From positions 1 through 64,000 of the forward strand of contig NZ_JAIXIG010000005.1 of NCBI RefSeq assembly GCF_020297365.1: 64,000 nt of DNA, read 5' to 3'. The notes under the pieces are model-generated. The model ran no database searches and was not told where the DNA came from. It saw nothing but the letters and a program-made list of their open reading frames with translations. Source of the DNA: Curtobacterium oceanosedimentum. GTDB lineage: Bacteria > Actinomycetota > Actinomycetes > Actinomycetales > Microbacteriaceae. Position numbers and translations under genes: made by a program. Every line of letters starts with the position of its first letter. Positions within the stretch are counted from its first letter, which is position 1. Below, in pieces: positions 39,905 to 47,918 of the stretch.

Positions 39905-42900
39905 ATGTCTCCCACGCTGCCCGCCATCACCTACCCGCCCGAGCTGCCGGTCTCGCAGCGGCGGGACGACATCGCGGCCGCCATCCGGGACAACCAGGTG
40001 GTGATCGTCGCCGGCGCCACCGGTTCCGGCAAGACGACCCAGCTGCCCAAGATCTGCCTCGAGCTCGGGCGTGAGCACATCGGGCACACGCAGCCCCGTC
40101 GGATCGCGGCGCGCACGATCGCCGAGCGGGTGGCCGAGGAGCTCGGCGGCGGCGAGCTCGGCGGACTCGTCGGCTACCAGGTGCGCTTCACCGACAAGGT
40201 CAGCTCCGAGACCCGCGTGAAGCTGATGACCGACGGCATCCTGCTCAACGAGATCCACTTCGACCGCGACCTGAAGCGGTACGACACGATCATCATCGAC
40301 GAGGCGCACGAGCGGTCGCTGACCATCGACTTCCTGCTCGGCTACCTCAAGCGACTGCTCCCCCGACGCCCCGACCTCAAGCTCATCATCACGAGTGCGA
40401 CGATCGATCCGGAGTCCTTCTCGAAGCACTTCGGGGGCGCGCCGATCATCGAGGTGTCCGGCCGCACCTACCCGGTCGAGGTCCGGTACCGTCCGCTCGT
40501 CGCCGAGGACCAGGGCGACGACGCCGACGACGAGTCCGACTCCCGGACCGGCGACAGCGGGAACGCCGCCGACGACCGCGACACCCTGCAGGGGATCACC
40601 GACGCCCTCGACGAGCTGGCGCAGGAGGACCCGGGCGACGTCCTGGTGTTCCTGTCCGGCGAGAACGAGATCCGCGACGCCCAGGACGCCATCGAGGGCA
40701 AGCGCTACCCGGGCACCGAGGTCCTGCCGCTGTACGGGCGGTTGTCCGCCGCCGACCAGCACCGGGTCTTCGAGCGCCGCAGCACGCCGGGCATCCGCAG
40801 GCGTGTGGTCCTGGCGACCAACGTCGCCGAGACCTCGCTCACCGTGCCGGGGATCAAGTACGTCGTCGACACCGGCACGGCGCGCATCTCGCGGTACTCC
40901 CCGCGCGCCAAGGTGCAGCGTCTGCCGATCGAGGCGATCTCGCAGGCCAGTGCGAACCAGCGCTCCGGGCGCGCGGGACGCACCAGCGCCGGTATCGCCA
41001 TCCGGCTCTACTCCGAGGACGACTTCGGCCGCCGCCCCGAGTACACCGACCCCGAGATCCTCCGCACGAACCTCGCCGCGGTGATCCTGCAGATGATCTC
41101 CCTCGGCTTCGGGGACATCGAGTCGTTCCCGTTCCTGCAGCCGCCGGACAGCCGGGGCGTGAAGGACGGCCTCGACCTGCTCCGCGAACTCCGTGCCGTC
41201 GACAAGGACGGCCGCATCACGAAGTCCGGGCGGCAGCTCACCCGGCTGCCCATCGACCCGCGACTCGGGCGGATGGTGCTCGAGGCCGGTCGGCAGGGCG
41301 TCGGGCGCGAGGTCGTCGCGATCGTCAGCGCCCTGAGCATCCAGGACCCGCGGGAGCGCCCCCTCGAGAAGCGCGCCCACGCCGATCAGCTCCACGCCCG
41401 GTTCGCCGATCCCACGAGCGACTTCCTCACCCTGCTCAACCTCTGGAACCACCTCGAGGACAAGCAGGAGGAACTGTCGTCGAGCGCGTTCCGCCGGTTG
41501 TGCAAGGCGGAGTTCCTCAACCACCTGCGCATCCGCGAGTGGCAGGACCTGTACCGGCAGCTCTCCCGCGCCGCCAAGCAGGTCGACGTGCGGGTCGGGC
41601 AGTCCCGCTCCGACGACGGCGACGCCGTGCACCGGTCACTCCTGTCCGGGCTCCTCAGCCAGATCGGTCTGCGCGACCGCGAGAAGCGCGACTACCTCGG
41701 CTCCCGCAACACCCGGTTCGTGGTGTTCCCGGGCAGCGTCCTGGCCAAGAAGCAGCCCGACGCCGTGATGGCCGCCGAACTCGTCGAGACGAGCCGGCTG
41801 TTCGCGCGGACGGTGGGCCGCATCGACCCCGCGTGGGTGGAGCCGCTCGCCGGTGACCTGCTCAAGCGCACCTACGGTGAGCCGCACTGGGAGAAGAAGC
41901 AGGGCGCCGTCGTCGCCTACGAGCGGGTGACCCTGTTCGGCGTCCCGATCGTGGAGCGCCGCCGCGTGCAGTACAAGCGCGTCGACCCCGAGCACTCCCG
42001 CGAGCTCTTCATCCGGCACGCCCTCGTCGAGGGCGAGTGGGACTCGCAGCAGGCGTTCGACCGCGACAACCGTCGACTCCGGCGCGAACTCGAACAGCTC
42101 GAGGAACGCACACGCCGCCGCGACATCCTGTTCGACGACGAGCGCGTCTTCGACTTCTACGACGCCCGCATCCCGGCGGACATCACGACGACCCGCGACT
42201 TCGAGGGCTGGTGGCGAGCCACCCGTCGTGAGCAGCCGGACCTGCTCACCATGCGCCGGTCGGACCTGCTGGACGAGGACGCGGCAGAGGCGGCGCAGGA
42301 CCAGCAGGAGTACCCGACCCAGTGGCGGAGCGGCGACCAGCGGCTGGCGATCAAGTACCGCTTCGAGCCGGGCGCCCAGGACGACGGCGTCAGCGTGCAG
42401 GTGCCCCTCGCGCTCCTCCCCCGCATGCGCGAAGAGGGGTTCGACTGGCAGGTCCGCGGGCTGCGCAAGGAGCTCGTCACCGCGCTCATCAAGTCGCTGC
42501 CGAAGCAGATCCGCAAGAACGTCGTGCCCGCCGCCGACTGGGCCGAGAAGATCGTCGCCGAGCTGCCCGACGACGCCCCGACCGAGCCGACCGAGTCGTT
42601 CCGCGCCACCCTCGCCAAGGCGATCCAGCGCATGACCTACGTCCCGGTCACCGAGTCCGACTTCGACCTGTCCCGCGTCCCCGCGCACCTGCTGCCGACG
42701 TGGGCCGTGGTCGACGAGCGCGGCCGCCGGGTCGAGACCGGCAAGGACCTGTCGGCCCTGCAGACCAAGCTCAAGGACCGGACCCGGCAGAGCGTCGCCT
42801 CCGCGACGGCGAAGGGCGCGGGACGGCCAGGAGGCGCGGCTCGCGTCGCGTCCGCCGGCGTCGGTCGTCCGCTGGAACAGTCCGGCCTCAGCGCCTGGCC

Positions 42901-43756
42901 CGACCAGGACCTGCCGCAGACCCTCGACACCGAGCAGGCGGGCGGCATCATCCGCGCGTACCCGTCCCTGGTGGAGGAGGGCTCGGGCCCGAAGGCGACC
43001 GTCGGCGTGCAGCTCCTCGCCACCCCGTCGGACCGGGCGGTGACGATGCCGGCCGGAGTGCGTCGCCTGGTGATGCACGCGGTGCCCTCCCCCGTGTCGT
43101 ACATCCAGTCGCACCTGACCGCGCAGGAGAAGCTCGCGCTCGCCGCCAGCCCGTACCCGTCGACCGCCGCCCTGTTCGACGACGTCCTGGCCGCCGTGGT
43201 CGATTCGGGCATCCGCCGTGCCCACCCCGACGGTCTGGTCTTCACGAAGGCCGAGTTCGAGTCCGTCCGCGACGCCGTGTCGGCCACCGTCGTCGACACG
43301 ATGTTCACCGCGGTGTCCGAGGTCGCAGCGGTCCTGGCCGCCCAACGGTCGGCGGAGCGTGCACTGAAGCAGGCGAACTCCATGTCCCTGCTCGCCGCGT
43401 TGACGGACATGCGCCAGCAGACGGAGCGCCTCGTGTTCCCCGGGTTCGTCGCCGTCGCGGGGCTCGACCGACTGCGCCGCATCCGCGTGTACCTGCAGGG
43501 CATCGAGGCCCGCGTGCAGAAGCTGCTGCAGAACCCCGGACGCGACGCCACCTGGATGCGCGAGGTCACCGTGGCGACCGACCGCTACACCGATGCCGGC
43601 GGCACGTTCCCGCCCGCGGTCGGGGCGCACCCGGAGCTCGTGCACGCACGGTGGATGCTCGAGGAGTTCCGGCTCAGCCTGTTCGCGCAGGAGCTCGGGA
43701 CCGCCGAGACCGTCTCGTTGCAGCGGATCACGAAGGCCCTGGCGGCGGCTCGCTGA
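39905..43756 (+). CDS. hrpA: ATP-dependent RNA helicase HrpA
   Basis: A 1283-residue DEAH-box helicase (1285 if ATG 39899 is used). Motif I is AGATGSGKTTQLPKI near residues 36-50, motif II DEAHERS near 132, motif III SATID, motif VI QRSGRAGRTSAG near 355. HA2 and OB-type domains follow, then the long DUF3418 C-terminal domain characteristic of HrpA. It acts in mRNA and ribosome-associated RNA unwinding. A low-complexity linker (KGAGRPGGAARVASAGVG, about residue 973) contains a repeat motif. It is the largest gene in the window and stands alone. Confidence 0.96.
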   Translation: MSPTLPAITYPPELPVSQRRDDIAAAIRDNQVVIVAGATGSGKTTQLPKICLELGREHIGHTQPRRIAARTIAERVAEELGGGELGGLVGYQVRFTDKVSSETRVKLMTDGILLNEIHFDRDLKRYDTIIIDEAHERSLTIDFLLGYLKRLLPRRPDLKLIITSATIDPESFSKHFGGAPIIEVSGRTYPVEVRYRPLVAEDQGDDADDESDSRTGDSGNAADDRDTLQGITDALDELAQEDPGDVLVFLSGENEIRDAQDAIEGKRYPGTEVLPLYGRLSAADQHRVFERRSTPGIRRRVVLATNVAETSLTVPGIKYVVDTGTARISRYSPRAKVQRLPIEAISQASANQRSGRAGRTSAGIAIRLYSEDDFGRRPEYTDPEILRTNLAAVILQMISLGFGDIESFPFLQPPDSRGVKDGLDLLRELRAVDKDGRITKSGRQLTRLPIDPRLGRMVLEAGRQGVGREVVAIVSALSIQDPRERPLEKRAHADQLHARFADPTSDFLTLLNLWNHLEDKQEELSSSAFRRLCKAEFLNHLRIREWQDLYRQLSRAAKQVDVRVGQSRSDDGDAVHRSLLSGLLSQIGLRDREKRDYLGSRNTRFVVFPGSVLAKKQPDAVMAAELVETSRLFARTVGRIDPAWVEPLAGDLLKRTYGEPHWEKKQGAVVAYERVTLFGVPIVERRRVQYKRVDPEHSRELFIRHALVEGEWDSQQAFDRDNRRLRRELEQLEERTRRRDILFDDERVFDFYDARIPADITTTRDFEGWWRATRREQPDLLTMRRSDLLDEDAAEAAQDQQEYPTQWRSGDQRLAIKYRFEPGAQDDGVSVQVPLALLPRMREEGFDWQVRGLRKELVTALIKSLPKQIRKNVVPAADWAEKIVAELPDDAPTEPTESFRATLAKAIQRMTYVPVTESDFDLSRVPAHLLPTWAVVDERGRRVETGKDLSALQTKLKDRTRQSVASATAKGAGRPGGAARVASAGVGRPLEQSGLSAWPDQDLPQTLDTEQAGGIIRAYPSLVEEGSGPKATVGVQLLATPSDRAVTMPAGVRRLVMHAVPSPVSYIQSHLTAQEKLALAASPYPSTAALFDDVLAAVVDSGIRRAHPDGLVFTKAEFESVRDAVSATVVDTMFTAVSEVAAVLAAQRSAERALKQANSMSLLAALTDMRQQTERLVFPGFVAVAGLDRLRRIRVYLQGIEARVQKLLQNPGRDATWMREVTVATDRYTDAGGTFPPAVGAHPELVHARWMLEEFRLSLFAQELGTAETVSLQRITKALAAAR
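42821..42853. repeat. Variant repeat motif inside the hrpA linker
   Basis: GGACGGCCAGGAGGCGCGGC followed by TCGCGTCGCGTCC resembles the left arm of the intergenic palindromes and the motif at 7430. It encodes the Gly/Ala/Arg-rich linker. Confidence 0.45.
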
Positions 43757-43762
43757 TCGGTC

Positions 43763-43768
43763 TACCGT
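43763..43768 (+). promoter_or_regulatory. -10 hexamer TACCGT, leaderless type
   Basis: It ends seven bases before ATG 43776, immediately after the hrpA stop. Confidence 0.5.
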
Positions 43769-43775
43769 GTCGCCC

Positions 43776-44144
43776 ATGATCGGCACACTCGACGTCGTCG
43801 TCCTGGACTGCTCGGACACCCGCGCCCTCGCCCGCTTCTACGCCGAGCTGCTCGGCGGGGAGATCGTCGGCTTCGACGAGGACTGGGCCGAGATCGCCCT
43901 CCCGTTCACCGACCACCGTCCGATCCTGGCGTTCCAGCAGGTCGACGACTACCGCGCACCGGAGTGGCCGGGCCAGACCGTGCCGCAGCAGAGCCACCTC
44001 GACGTCAAGGTCGACGACCTCGACGACGGCGAGGCCGCGGTGCTGGCGATCGGAGCGACGGCCACGGGATCGGGGACGGACACGTTCCGCGTCTACCTCG
44101 ACCCGGCCGGGCACCCGTTCTGCCTCATCCGGCCGTCGGACTGA
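43776..44144 (+). CDS. VOC family protein (glyoxalase-like)
   Basis: A 122-residue vicinal-oxygen-chelate fold protein. It has the two beta-alpha-beta-beta units: TLDVVVLDCSDTRALARFYAELLGGEI at the start (family-typical FYxxLLG) and HLDVKVDDLDDGEAAVLAIGA, ending VYLDPAGHPFCLIRP. Such small proteins are metal-dependent lyases, dioxygenases or binding/resistance proteins; this one cannot be assigned. It overlaps the convergent ybaK gene by 20 bases at the 3' ends. Confidence 0.85.
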   Translation: MIGTLDVVVLDCSDTRALARFYAELLGGEIVGFDEDWAEIALPFTDHRPILAFQQVDDYRAPEWPGQTVPQQSHLDVKVDDLDDGEAAVLAIGATATGSGTDTFRVYLDPAGHPFCLIRPSD

Positions 44145-44682
44145 CCGCCTCGGTCGCCAGGCCCTCGACGACCGTCACGTTCGGCAGGGCCGTGAGCGAC
44201 CGTCCGGGCAGGAACAGCTTGGCGGCTCGCCGCCCGGCCCCGATGACGACCTCGGGTGCGTCGAGCACGCGCGCGTCGATGTAGAGCGGCCACGACGACG
44301 GCAGTCCGATCGGGGTGATCCCGCCGTACTCCATGCCCGTCAGCTCGACCGCCTGGTCCATCGGGGCGAAGCTCGCCTTGCGCACGTCGAGCAGCTGCTT
44401 CACGACGCGGTTGACGTCGAGCTTGGTCGATGCCAGGACGACGCACGCGGCGTAGCGGACCTCGTCGCCCCGCTTGCCGGCGACGACGATGCAGTTCGCG
44501 CCGCCTGCCAGCGGGTAGCCGTAGGCCTCCGAGAACGCGGCAGTGTCGGCCAGGTCGGCGTCGATCGGCGCGCCCTCGATCGTCGAGAGCACGTCGCTGG
44601 GCAGCGTGACCAGGGCTTCGGCGACGGGGATGGCGAGGAAGCCGGTGGCGACCAGGGCAGGAACACGTTCGAGCGTCGGCAT
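44125..44682 (-). CDS. YbaK/EbsC-family aminoacyl-tRNA deacylase-like protein
   Basis: A 185-residue protein of the YbaK/ProX fold, whose members hydrolyse mischarged tRNAs such as Cys-tRNA-Pro. Family marks are GANCIVVAGKRGDEVRYAACVVLASTKLD, VRKASFAP, VELTGMEYGGITPIGLP and VVIGAGRRAAKLFL in the order expected (quoted in parts). The conserved lysine of the active site is probably that in STKLDVN. The ATG at 44682 follows TACGGT by six bases. Trans-editing specificity unknown. Confidence 0.88.
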   Translation of the reverse strand: MPTLERVPALVATGFLAIPVAEALVTLPSDVLSTIEGAPIDADLADTAAFSEAYGYPLAGGANCIVVAGKRGDEVRYAACVVLASTKLDVNRVVKQLLDVRKASFAPMDQAVELTGMEYGGITPIGLPSSWPLYIDARVLDAPEVVIGAGRRAAKLFLPGRSLTALPNVTVVEGLATEAVSPTAG

Positions 44683-44688
44683 GGCTCC

Positions 44689-44694
44689 ACCGTA
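44689..44694 (-). promoter_or_regulatory. -10 hexamer TACGGT of the YbaK gene, leaderless type
   Basis: Six bases (GGAGCC) separate it from ATG 44682, in a 41-bp gap shared with the divergent acetyltransferase gene. Confidence 0.5.
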
Positions 44695-44723
44695 GGCAAG
44701 CGATCCCGCACGAGGGTGGAGCC

Positions 44724-45377
44724 ATGACCGAACTCCGGGCGATCGACGTCGACCAGTGGGCCCGTCGGGAACACTTCGAGCACTACCGGCGCCGGGTGCC
44801 GTGCGCGTACGAGGTGACCGTCGAGCTCGACGTCACCGCCTTCGTCGAGCGCGTCCGCGCGACCGGCCGGCGGACGTACCCGTCGCAGCTCTGGGCCATC
44901 GCGACCGTGGTGAACCGGCACGACGAGTTCCGCATGCAGCTGCTGGACGACGGCTCGCCCGCCGTGTGGGACCGCGTCCACCCGATGTTCACCGTGTTCC
45001 ACCCGGACACCGAGACGTTCTCCGCCCTCGTCGTGCCCTACGTCGACGACTTCGGCGCGTTCCACGACGCCGCGGTGTCGACGATGGCGGAGCACCGCGA
45101 CGACACCCGGATGTTCCCGCAGGACGACCGACCCCGGAACGTGTTCGACGTCTCGACCCTGCCGCGGGCGTCCTTCACCGGGTTCTCGTTGCAGGTGCGC
45201 GACGGCTGGGACCACCTGCTGCCGATCATCACGCTCGGCGGGTACCGGACCGCCGGCGAACGGACGCTGCTGCCGCTGGCGTTGCACGTCGACCACGCCG
45301 CCGCCGACGGCTTCCACACGACCCGGCTGCTCGGCGAGCTCGACGAGCTGTTCGCCGACCCCTCGTGGCTCGGTTGA
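44724..45377 (+). CDS. Chloramphenicol acetyltransferase-like protein (type A CAT)
   Basis: A 217-residue protein with the length and layout of trimeric CAT, which acetylates chloramphenicol with acetyl-CoA. The N-terminus DQWARREHFEHYRRRVPCAYEVTVELD, the PMFTVFHPDTETFSALVVPY segment and ASFTGFSLQVRDGW match the family. The catalytic motif HxxxDG is HAAADGF, giving H191 and D195; the residue before the histidine is Asp instead of the usual His. GGTGGAGCC precedes the ATG. It may give resistance or acetylate another alcohol; chromosomal CAT homologues are not all active on chloramphenicol. Confidence 0.85.
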   Translation: MTELRAIDVDQWARREHFEHYRRRVPCAYEVTVELDVTAFVERVRATGRRTYPSQLWAIATVVNRHDEFRMQLLDDGSPAVWDRVHPMFTVFHPDTETFSALVVPYVDDFGAFHDAAVSTMAEHRDDTRMFPQDDRPRNVFDVSTLPRASFTGFSLQVRDGWDHLLPIITLGGYRTAGERTLLPLALHVDHAAADGFHTTRLLGELDELFADPSWLG

Positions 45378-45409
45378 CCGCAGGGTCGCGTGCGAGTAGA
45401 ACGGCGCGC

Positions 45410-45790
45410 ATGACGAACGCGGTGGTGCACGTCGAACTCATCGGCCCCGATCCGGATCGGCTCCGGGCCTTCTACGCCGCGCTCTTCGGGTGGGACTCCC
45501 CCGCGGGCGCTCCGGTCGCCGCAGCCGTCTCGGACCCGTCCTCGTACTCGTTCCTCGATCCGGTGCCGGGCGCCGGACCGGTCGCAGGCGGCATCGGCGG
45601 CGGCCCCGGGTTCACCGCCCACGCGGTCTTCTACGTCGGCGTCGAGGAGGTCGCTGCGGCGCTCGAGCGCGTCGAGGAGCTCGGCGGCAGCGTCGTCCTG
45701 CCGCCGCAGCGCAACGAGGGCGGCGGTGTGACGGTCGGGCACTTCCACGACCCGGCGGGCAACCTGGTCGGCGTGGCAGGCCCCCGCTGA
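45410..45790 (+). CDS. VOC family protein
   Basis: A 126-residue glyoxalase/bleomycin-resistance-fold protein: VVHVELIGPDPDRLRAFYAALFGWD, then HAVFYVGVEEVAAALERVEELGGSVVLPPQ and FHDPAGNLVGVAG. This arrangement resembles the small VOC proteins annotated as glyoxalase-like and related to CarO/27-kDa antigen halves. TAGAAC lies seven bases before the ATG at 45410, a weak fit to the leaderless pattern. It follows the CAT-like gene after 32 bases and may be part of the same unit. Function unknown. Confidence 0.82.
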   Translation: MTNAVVHVELIGPDPDRLRAFYAALFGWDSPAGAPVAAAVSDPSSYSFLDPVPGAGPVAGGIGGGPGFTAHAVFYVGVEEVAAALERVEELGGSVVLPPQRNEGGGVTVGHFHDPAGNLVGVAGPR

Positions 45791-45817
45791 CCCGCCCCGC
45801 CGTCCCACCGCATCTCC

Positions 45818-45823
45818 TACGCT
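45818..45823 (+). promoter_or_regulatory. -10 hexamer TACGCT, leaderless type
   Basis: Six bases before ATG 45830, start of the tandem dehydrogenase pair. Confidence 0.5.
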
Positions 45824-45829
45824 GAACCC

Positions 45830-46852
45830 ATGACGACGCAGTCGACACCGCGCCCTCGCAGACGCATCGGGCTCGTCGGCGCGGGTGGGATCTCCGTCGC
45901 ACACCTGCCCGGGCTGCTCCGCCTGGGCGACGTCGTGGTGCACTCGCACGACGGTGCGCACGAGCTCGCCGCCGCGTTCGCCGACACCGCACTGGCTCAG
46001 GACAGCACGATCACCGTGGCGGACGGCCTCGACGACCTCCTCGCCGCGGTCGACGTCGTCGACGTGGTGGTCCCGACGCACACCCATGCCGAGGTCGTGC
46101 GGGCGGCGATCGCGGCCGGCAAGGACGTCGTCTGCGAGAAGCCCCTGGCCCGGACCGACGCGGACGCGGCGGACCTGGCCGCCCGCGCTGCGGACGCGGG
46201 CGTGCAGCTCTCCCCGGCCCAGGTGGTGCGCTGGTTCCCCGCGTACGCGCGCCTGCACGAGGCCACGACCACGGGCCTCCTGGGCGACCTGGCGGTGTTG
46301 CGGTTCTCGCGGTCCGGCGCCTTCCCTGCCCACGTCCCGTGGTTCGGCGACCGCGCACTGTCCGGCGGGATCGTGATGGACCAGATGATCCACGACCTGG
46401 ACATCGCGCGCTGGGTGGCGGGCGAGGTGACACGGGTGTCGGCGGTGAGCGTGCGAGCGGGGTCCGAGGCCGAGCCGGTCGAGGCCGCGCACGTCCTGCT
46501 CACGCACGCATCCGGCGCGATCAGTCACGTGGCCGGGCTGTGGGGGCCGCAGCACCTCGCGTTCACGACGGAGTACGCGGTGACGGGGACGCTCGGCAGC
46601 CTGTCGCACTCCTCGCGAGCCGAAGAGGACACCCGCCGCGATCTCGCGGCACCGGCCTCCGTCGACGGCTTCCTGCCGTCGGTGGACCCCGCGGACGATC
46701 CGTACGCGCTGGAGCTCGCCGACTTCCTGGCGGCGTTCGACGGCGGGACGCCGCCCCGGGTCACCGCAGCAGACGGTGTCGCCGCGGTGCGGATCGCGAA
46801 CGCGGCCATCGCGTCCATCGAGTCCGGTCAGCCGGTGGAGCTGGTGTCGTGA
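45830..46852 (+). CDS. Gfo/Idh/MocA family oxidoreductase
   Basis: A 340-residue NAD(P)-dependent dehydrogenase of sugars, inositols or related compounds. Dinucleotide loop IGLVGAGGISVAHLPGLL at residues 13-30, the family motif DVVCEKPLART near 105, and GGIVMDQMIHDLDIARWVAGE, where aspartate and histidine (DxxxHDxD) form the catalytic acid/base region. The stop overlaps the start of a second family member (GTGA), so both enzymes act together. Confidence 0.92.
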   Translation: MTTQSTPRPRRRIGLVGAGGISVAHLPGLLRLGDVVVHSHDGAHELAAAFADTALAQDSTITVADGLDDLLAAVDVVDVVVPTHTHAEVVRAAIAAGKDVVCEKPLARTDADAADLAARAADAGVQLSPAQVVRWFPAYARLHEATTTGLLGDLAVLRFSRSGAFPAHVPWFGDRALSGGIVMDQMIHDLDIARWVAGEVTRVSAVSVRAGSEAEPVEAAHVLLTHASGAISHVAGLWGPQHLAFTTEYAVTGTLGSLSHSSRAEEDTRRDLAAPASVDGFLPSVDPADDPYALELADFLAAFDGGTPPRVTAADGVAAVRIANAAIASIESGQPVELVS

Positions 46853-47877
46853 CGCTCCGGGTCGGGGTGCTCTCGTTCGCCCACACGCACGCCATCAGCT
46901 ACCTCGGCGCCCTGGCGGCGATGCCCGACGTCGAGGTGCGCGGGACGGACCCGGGCGGGACGTCGACGGGGACGGGACTCGGCGACCTGCGCGGAGCCGA
47001 GCTGGCCCACGCGCTCGGAGCCGGGTACGCGGAGACCGTCGACGACCTGCTCGCGTGGGGCCCGGACGCCGTCGTCGTGACGAGCGAGAACACCCGGCAC
47101 CGCGAGTTCGTGGAGCTCGCCGCCGCGGCCGGGGCGCACGTGCTCTGCGAGAAGCCGCTCGCGACCTCGTGGGAGGACGGGCTCGCCATCCGCGATGCGG
47201 TGGACCGCGCCGGGGTACGGCTGATGATGGCGTTCCCGGTGCGCTTCGCCTCGGCGTTCGACCGGCTGCGCGCGACGCGGGACTCGGGCGCACTCGGCAC
47301 GGTGTTCTCGGTGCGGGGCGCGAACAACGGCATGCTCCCGCTCGCCCGTGACTGGTTCACCGACGTCCGGCTGAGCGGCGGCGGCGCGCTCGTCGACCAC
47401 GTCGTGCACGTCGCCGACCTGGTCGACGGACTGACCGGAGCGACGCCGGTGTCCGTCACGGCCGTCGCGAACCGGGTGCTGCACGCCGACCGGGCGAACG
47501 CCGAGACCGCCGGCCTGGTGACCGTCACCTACGACGACGGCATGATCGCGGCGATCGACTGCTCGTGGAGCCGGCCGGACACGTCACCGGTGTGGGGCGG
47601 GCTGACGCTCGACGTCGCAGGCACCGGAGGCACGGTGTCGGTGGACTTCTTCGGCGCGGCTGCTCGTGGGCTCGACGCGGTGAGCGGTCGGCCGATCGAG
47701 CTGCGCTACGGGCCGGACCACGACCTGCCGATGCTCCGGACGTTCCTGGCGGCCGTGCGGTCCGGCGAGCAGCCACAGCCGGACGTCCACGTGGGGCTGC
47801 GGACGCTGTCGATCGTGCTCGCCGCGCAGGAGTCGGTCCGGACGGGCAGGACGGTGCCTGTGCCGGTCGCGAGCTGA
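46849..47877 (+). CDS. Gfo/Idh/MocA family oxidoreductase, second copy
   Basis: A 342-residue homologue of the preceding gene's family. The N-terminal Rossmann strand is RVGVLSFAHTHAISYLGAL; the usual GxGxxG is replaced by SFAHTH, typical of a subset of family members. HVLCEKPLATSWEDG is conserved, and GGGALVDHVVHVADLVD supplies the acidic and histidine residues. The GTG at 46849 overlaps the upstream stop. The substrate is probably a sugar or cyclitol intermediate. A LacI regulator follows after 41 bases. Confidence 0.9.
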   Translation: MTLRVGVLSFAHTHAISYLGALAAMPDVEVRGTDPGGTSTGTGLGDLRGAELAHALGAGYAETVDDLLAWGPDAVVVTSENTRHREFVELAAAAGAHVLCEKPLATSWEDGLAIRDAVDRAGVRLMMAFPVRFASAFDRLRATRDSGALGTVFSVRGANNGMLPLARDWFTDVRLSGGGALVDHVVHVADLVDGLTGATPVSVTAVANRVLHADRANAETAGLVTVTYDDGMIAAIDCSWSRPDTSPVWGGLTLDVAGTGGTVSVDFFGAAARGLDAVSGRPIELRYGPDHDLPMLRTFLAAVRSGEQPQPDVHVGLRTLSIVLAAQESVRTGRTVPVPVAS

Positions 47878-47905
47878 GCCCCGCCCGCGACGCCCTGCCC
47901 CGCGC

Positions 47906-47911
47906 TACGCT
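47906..47911 (+). promoter_or_regulatory. -10 hexamer TACGCT of the LacI gene, leaderless type
   Basis: It ends seven bases before ATG 47919. Confidence 0.5.
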
Positions 47912-47918
47912 CGACCCG

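Noticed and set aside
44125-44144. Convergent overlap between the VOC and YbaK genes suggesting a wrong call
   Set aside because: Both proteins end with family-typical residues, so a 20-bp tail overlap is genuine; small convergent overlaps are common in compact genomes.
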